From: Bacteroidales bacterium
GTDB lineage: Bacteria > Bacteroidota > Bacteroidia > Bacteroidales > UBA932
DNA: 9,921 nucleotides
Direction of reading: 5' to 3'
Assembly: GCA_024683255.1 (NCBI GenBank)
Contig: JAIKYL010000195.1
Location: forward strand, 1 to 9,921
In this document: in pieces, positions 7,425 through 9,921 of the stretch
Position numbering within the stretch: position 1 is the stretch's first letter
How the letters are laid out: each line of letters starts with the position of its first letter
Position numbers and translations under genes: made by a program
Notes under the pieces: generated by a model
What the model was told of the DNA's origin: nothing
Seen by the model: the letters and a program-made list of their open reading frames with translations, nothing else
The model's database searches: none

Positions 7425-7855
7425 TTTCTGTTCCGTTTCCTTCTTTCACGCACACGGTATGCGCTTTCCACCATGAGCTGGTCCTGGAAGCAGCCGCGGG
7501 CTGCCAGCAGGTTGCTGATGCAGATTACCAGCGGGAAAATCACCGTCCACTTGAACACCGGTCCCTGGAAAGTAAAGTACATCCAGGCCAGCCAGGCCTG
7601 CATGCCCAGGGCCACGATGGCGCTGAGGACTGCCAGCCGCATTTGGAGGATCCGGTTCTTGTATACAATGAGCGCCAGCGCAATCATGCAGGAGAGGATG
7701 CTCAGCAGGATGGCGAAGTACGGACGCTGCAGCTGCAGGTACGTGACTTTAACCATTCCGTCCGGGTCTGCCACCGTATAGGCGGTCCCCGCCAGCAGCG
7801 CAATGGCCAGCGCCATGGATATCATCAGGTATAGTGTTTGGATGCGTTGCCACAT
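7421..7855 (-). CDS. DUF4293 family four-helix membrane protein
   Basis: This 144-residue protein has about four transmembrane segments (roughly 7-27, 46-65, 72-93 and 103-120) and a very basic C-terminal tail (RVRERRKRNRK). The opening MWQRIQTLYLM is characteristic of the DUF4293 family, a conserved Bacteroidetes membrane protein of unknown function. It is the first gene of the operon and overlaps fabK by 4 bp (ATGA), so its translation is coupled to fatty-acid synthesis genes; a role in membrane homeostasis is a guess from context only. The start is supported by a TATCTTTG box 23 bases upstream and an AAAAT stretch just before the ATG. Confidence 0.85.
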   Translation of the reverse strand: MWQRIQTLYLMISMALAIALLAGTAYTVADPDGMVKVTYLQLQRPYFAILLSILSCMIALALIVYKNRILQMRLAVLSAIVALGMQAWLAWMYFTFQGPVFKWTVIFPLVICISNLLAARGCFQDQLMVESAYRVRERRKRNRK

Positions 7856-7873
7856 ATTTTCAATGCATAATAG

Positions 7874-7904
7874 TTTACAAAGATACTACTTTTTTGTAAA
7901 TTTG
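7874..7904 (+). promoter_or_regulatory. Promoter of the sugar kinase/MurU-like unit
   Basis: TTTA (7874-7877), a 19-base spacer and TAAATTTG (7897-7904) fit the -33/-7 Bacteroidetes pattern with one mismatch in the -33 box. The predicted transcription start is near 7911, leaving about 9 bases before the ATG at 7920 and about 30 before the ATG at 7941. It overlaps the divergent promoter of the fatty-acid operon. Confidence 0.55.
7878..7885 (-). promoter_or_regulatory. -7 box (TATCTTTG) for the DUF4293-fabK-fabF-fabZ operon
   Basis: The minus strand reads TATCTTTG at 7885-7878, an exact TAnnTTTG match. The predicted transcription start is around 7872, leaving a leader of about 17 bases to the ATG at 7855. 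No TTTG is seen at the -33 position. The box abuts the candidate -33 element of the divergent promoter (7874-7877), so both promoters probably cannot be occupied at once. Confidence 0.55.
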
Positions 7905-7919
7905 TAATCTGGATGCCCT

Positions 7920-9449
7920 ATGGGCAAGATGCACGGAACTATGACACCACTGGGATCTTTGTTCAAAAAACACTTCGGCAGTGCCCCGCAAAAGGTAGAG
8001 GCGCTTTGCGGATCGGCCAGCCATCGGCGGTATTTCCGTCTGTGGGGGGACGGCTTCTCCGTGATTGGCGTAGAGGGAACGGATCCGGAGGAGAACCAGG
8101 CCTTCCTCACCCTGGACCGGCATTTTGCTTCCAAAGGCATCCGGGTGCCGTCCGTTCTGGCCGAAGAAGGGCTTTGCTACCTGCAGGAAGACCTGGGCGG
8201 GGACAGCCTCTTTGACGTGGCCGTAGCCGGAGGTCATTTTAATGAAGACCTCCTCTGCGCCACCCTGGCGGCCCTCCCCAAAATCCAGGTAGAAGGGGCT
8301 CAGGGACTGGATTGGAGCGTCTGCTATCCCCAGCCTTCCTTCGACGGGCGCATGGTGGACTTTGACCTCAACTACTTCAAATACGACTATTTGAAGCTCA
8401 CTGGTGCGGAATTCAACGAGATCCGTCTCCAGGAGGACTTTGACCGCTTGAAGGCCGATCTTTTGGCCGAGCCTTCGGACACCTTCCTGTACAGGGATTT
8501 CAATGCCCGGAATGTAATGGTCAAGGATGGGGAGCCCTGGTTCATAGATTTCCAGGGCGGCCGGCGCGGCCCCGTCTATTACGACGTGGCCTCCTTCGTG
8601 TGGCAGGCCAAGGCGGCCTATCCCGCCGCCCTCCGGGAAAAGCTGGTCTGTGCATATCTGGATGCGCTCAAGGCGTATATGCCGGTGGATGAGCAGCATT
8701 TCCGGGAGTGCCTGCGGCTGTTCGTGCTGTTCCGCCAGCTCCAGGTGCTGGGCGCCTACGGTTTCCGGGGCCTCTGGGAGGGAAAGCCGTACTTCCGGGA
8801 GAGCATTCCCTTCGCCCTCAGGAACCTTCGCGAACTTCTGCCCTTCCCGCAGTATCCATATCTGTCAGAGGTACTTTCGGCTTTGGCCGCTCCGGGAGGT
8901 ACTGACACTCCTGAACCCTCCGGTCGCTTCGCTCCCTCCGTCCTTCCCAACTCACCGTGCTCTACGAGCACTGGTTGTGGGCCCCTCCCTCTGACACGGC
9001 CGAGGGTGGCCATGGGTTCAGGAGTGTCAGTACCTCCCGGAGCAGAAGAATTGATAGTAACCATTTATAGCTTCTCTTTCAAGAAGGGGATTCCGGAGGA
9101 TGCTTCCGGGAATGGGGGAGGATATGTGTTTGACTGTAGAGGTACACACAATCCCGGAAAGTATGAGGAATATAAGCAGATGACTGGATTAGACCAGCCG
9201 GTTATTGATTTTTTGGAAAAGGACGGTGAAATCCTGCGGTTCCTGGATGGCGTTTATTCCGTGGTGGATCATCATGTGAAAAGATTCATGGAACGGGGTT
9301 TCACGCACCTGCAGGTTAGTTTCGGCTGCACAGGTGGTCAGCACCGGTCTGTCTATTGTGCGGAGCATCTGGCCGCTCATCTGGTTAAGGAATACGGTGT
9401 TAAGGTGCATCTGATTCACCGGGAAAGGGGAGTGGAGCGGTATCTATGA
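7920..9449 (+). CDS. AmgK-like sugar kinase fused to a RapZ C-terminal domain
   Basis: This protein of up to 509 residues joins two domains. Residues about 10-320 form an aminoglycoside-phosphotransferase-fold kinase: SHRRYFRL, LQEDLGGDSLFD, the catalytic-loop variant YRDFNARNV (Asp193, Asn198) and IDFQGGRRGPVYYDVAS (Asp210). The RDxxxRN and IDFQ...GPVxYD patterns match AmgK, the anomeric kinase that phosphorylates MurNAc/GlcNAc at C1. Residues about 378-509 match the RapZ C-terminal domain: FSFKKGIP, YVFDCRGTHNPG, TGLDQPV and GCTGGQHRSV. The RapZ P-loop N-terminal domain is absent. Between the domains, residues 324-375 come from a 155-bp palindromic element. The next gene is MurU-like and overlaps by 4 bp, which supports peptidoglycan-sugar salvage. 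Possible starts are 7920, 7929 and 7941; the last gives the most family-like N-terminus (MTPLGSLFKKHFG). The RapZ-C part is much less GC-rich than the kinase part. Sugar specificity is inferred, not seen. Confidence 0.85.
   Translation: MGKMHGTMTPLGSLFKKHFGSAPQKVEALCGSASHRRYFRLWGDGFSVIGVEGTDPEENQAFLTLDRHFASKGIRVPSVLAEEGLCYLQEDLGGDSLFDVAVAGGHFNEDLLCATLAALPKIQVEGAQGLDWSVCYPQPSFDGRMVDFDLNYFKYDYLKLTGAEFNEIRLQEDFDRLKADLLAEPSDTFLYRDFNARNVMVKDGEPWFIDFQGGRRGPVYYDVASFVWQAKAAYPAALREKLVCAYLDALKAYMPVDEQHFRECLRLFVLFRQLQVLGAYGFRGLWEGKPYFRESIPFALRNLRELLPFPQYPYLSEVLSALAAPGGTDTPEPSGRFAPSVLPNSPCSTSTGCGPLPLTRPRVAMGSGVSVPPGAEELIVTIYSFSFKKGIPEDASGNGGGYVFDCRGTHNPGKYEEYKQMTGLDQPVIDFLEKDGEILRFLDGVYSVVDHHVKRFMERGFTHLQVSFGCTGGQHRSVYCAEHLAAHLVKEYGVKVHLIHRERGVERYL
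8889..9043. repeat. 155-bp palindromic element with perfect 30-bp terminal inverted repeats, inside a gene
   Basis: The arms 8889-8918 (begins GCTCCGGGAGG, ends CCTGAACCC) and 9014-9043 are exact reverse complements over 30 bp; pairing stops at the next base on both sides. The 95-bp interior has a near-central hairpin, GTGCTC-TAC-GAGCAC (8957-8971), GGGCCC at 8979-8984, and GGCC pairs at 8998-9001 and 9008-9011. CTGACAC recurs at 8902-8908 and 8991-8997, and both can pair with GTGTCAG at 9024-9030, allowing alternative folds. The element is translated in frame (PGGTDTPEP ... GSGVSVPPGA) and has no stop in that frame or in the opposing frame. No target-site duplication is obvious. It has no transposase, so it is MITE-like or a palindromic-repeat family; no second copy is visible in this window. 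Confidence 0.9.
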
Positions 9450-9921
9450 GAGCCATGATCTTTGCGGCGGGCCTGGGAACCCGACTTAAGCCAATTACCG
9501 ATACCCTGCCCAAGGCCCTGGTGCCGGTGGGCGGGCAGCCGTTGCTTTCCCATGTAATCCGCAAACTGGTCTCTGCCGGCTATGACCATCTGGTGGTGAA
9601 CGTGCACCATTTCCCGGACCTCATTATCGACTATCTGAAGGAGCATGACTTTGGGGTGCAGGTGGACGTTTCCGACGAACGGGATTTCCTTTTGGAAACC
9701 GGAGGCGGCATCGCTCATGCCCGGCCTTTCTTGGAAGGGGAGCCTTTCCTGGTGCACAATGTGGACATCCTTTCCAATCTGGACCTTGGCTGGCTGCGGG
9801 AGCAGCATCGGCCCGATGCCCTGGCCACTCTCCTGGTGAGCGACCGCAAAACCCAGCGTTACCTCCTATTCCGGGAAGACGGCCGGCTTGCGGGCTGGAC
9901 CAATTTGGCCACCGGAGAGGT
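9446..9921 (+). CDS. MurU-like sugar-1-phosphate nucleotidyltransferase (3' end beyond window)
   Basis: The frame is open from an ATG at 9446 to the right edge (158 codons). The N-terminus, MRAMIFAAGLGTRLKPITDT followed by LPKALVPVGGQPLL, is the nucleotide-binding signature of NDP-sugar pyrophosphorylases (GxGTR, PK). LETGGGIAHA (about 88-97) and the metal-binding-type Asp in VHNVDIL (about 107-113) follow as expected for this fold. MurU, which makes UDP-MurNAc from MurNAc-1-phosphate, has the same kind of N-terminus, and the fused AmgK-like kinase immediately upstream with ATGA overlap supports that role. A mannose- or glucose-1-phosphate nucleotidyltransferase cannot be excluded from the N-terminal half alone. 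GC content returns to the high level of the surrounding genes. Confidence 0.85.
   Translation, partial: MRAMIFAAGLGTRLKPITDTLPKALVPVGGQPLLSHVIRKLVSAGYDHLVVNVHHFPDLIIDYLKEHDFGVQVDVSDERDFLLETGGGIAHARPFLEGEPFLVHNVDILSNLDLGWLREQHRPDALATLLVSDRKTQRYLLFREDGRLAGWTNLATGE

Noticed and set aside
6813..7781. 322-codon plus-strand open frame opposite fabK and the DUF4293 gene
   Set aside because: Spans the antisense of two real genes and shows no family features.
7875..8699. 274-codon minus-strand open frame opposite the sugar kinase
   Set aside because: Antisense shadow of a kinase domain with clear motifs; it also runs over the shared divergent promoter.
8889..9043. Reading the inverted repeat as a Rho-independent terminator or as a CRISPR-type repeat
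   Set aside because: The gene continues open through it into a conserved RapZ-C domain, no T run follows, and there is only one unit.

Overview
The window looks like a chromosomal segment of a GC-rich member of the Bacteroidales (Bacteroidota). Evidence: promoter boxes of the Bacteroidetes TAnnTTTG type sit a few bases upstream of most transcription-unit starts; Shine-Dalgarno sequences are absent; and the gene families are typical of the phylum (DUF4293 membrane protein, membrane-anchored LytTR regulator, GH2/DUF4982 glycosidase, AmgK-like kinase fused to a RapZ C-terminal domain). Genus cannot be settled by eye.

Layout. (1) 1-197: the 5' end of an unidentified minus-strand gene with a near-consensus promoter, then an intergenic stretch holding an 11-bp direct repeat at exact 21-bp spacing. 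(2) 198-932 (+): a four-helix membrane protein with a C-terminal LytTR DNA-binding domain. Its 3' end overlaps by 55 bp the convergent (3) 878-3172 (-) secreted GH2 beta-galactosidase-like enzyme. (4) 3238-4795 (+): prfA (release factor 1) and queF (queuosine pathway reductase), separated by one base. (5) 7855-4801 (-): a tightly coupled operon DUF4293-fabK-fabF-fabZ, supplying flavin-type enoyl-ACP reductase, condensing enzyme and dehydratase for fatty-acid elongation. (6) 7920-9921 (+): a putative cell-wall sugar salvage pair, an AmgK-like sugar kinase fused to a RapZ C-terminal domain, overlapping by 4 bp a MurU-like nucleotidyltransferase that runs off the window. By family logic these convert MurNAc (or GlcNAc) to the 1-phosphate and then to the UDP-sugar, bypassing de novo synthesis.

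The most unusual feature is a 155-bp palindromic element (8889-9043) with perfect 30-bp terminal inverted repeats, lying inside the kinase/RapZ-C coding sequence exactly at the interdomain linker. It is translated in frame as about 52 Gly/Pro/Ser/Thr-rich residues, and the same span is also open when read on the other strand, so it would stay open in either orientation. It resembles in concept the Rickettsia palindromic elements that live inside genes. Other points of interest are the candidate autoregulatory repeat upstream of the LytTR gene, back-to-back divergent promoters with very short leaders, a possible queF terminator embedded in antisense orientation inside fabZ, and a sharp GC drop confined to the RapZ-C domain.
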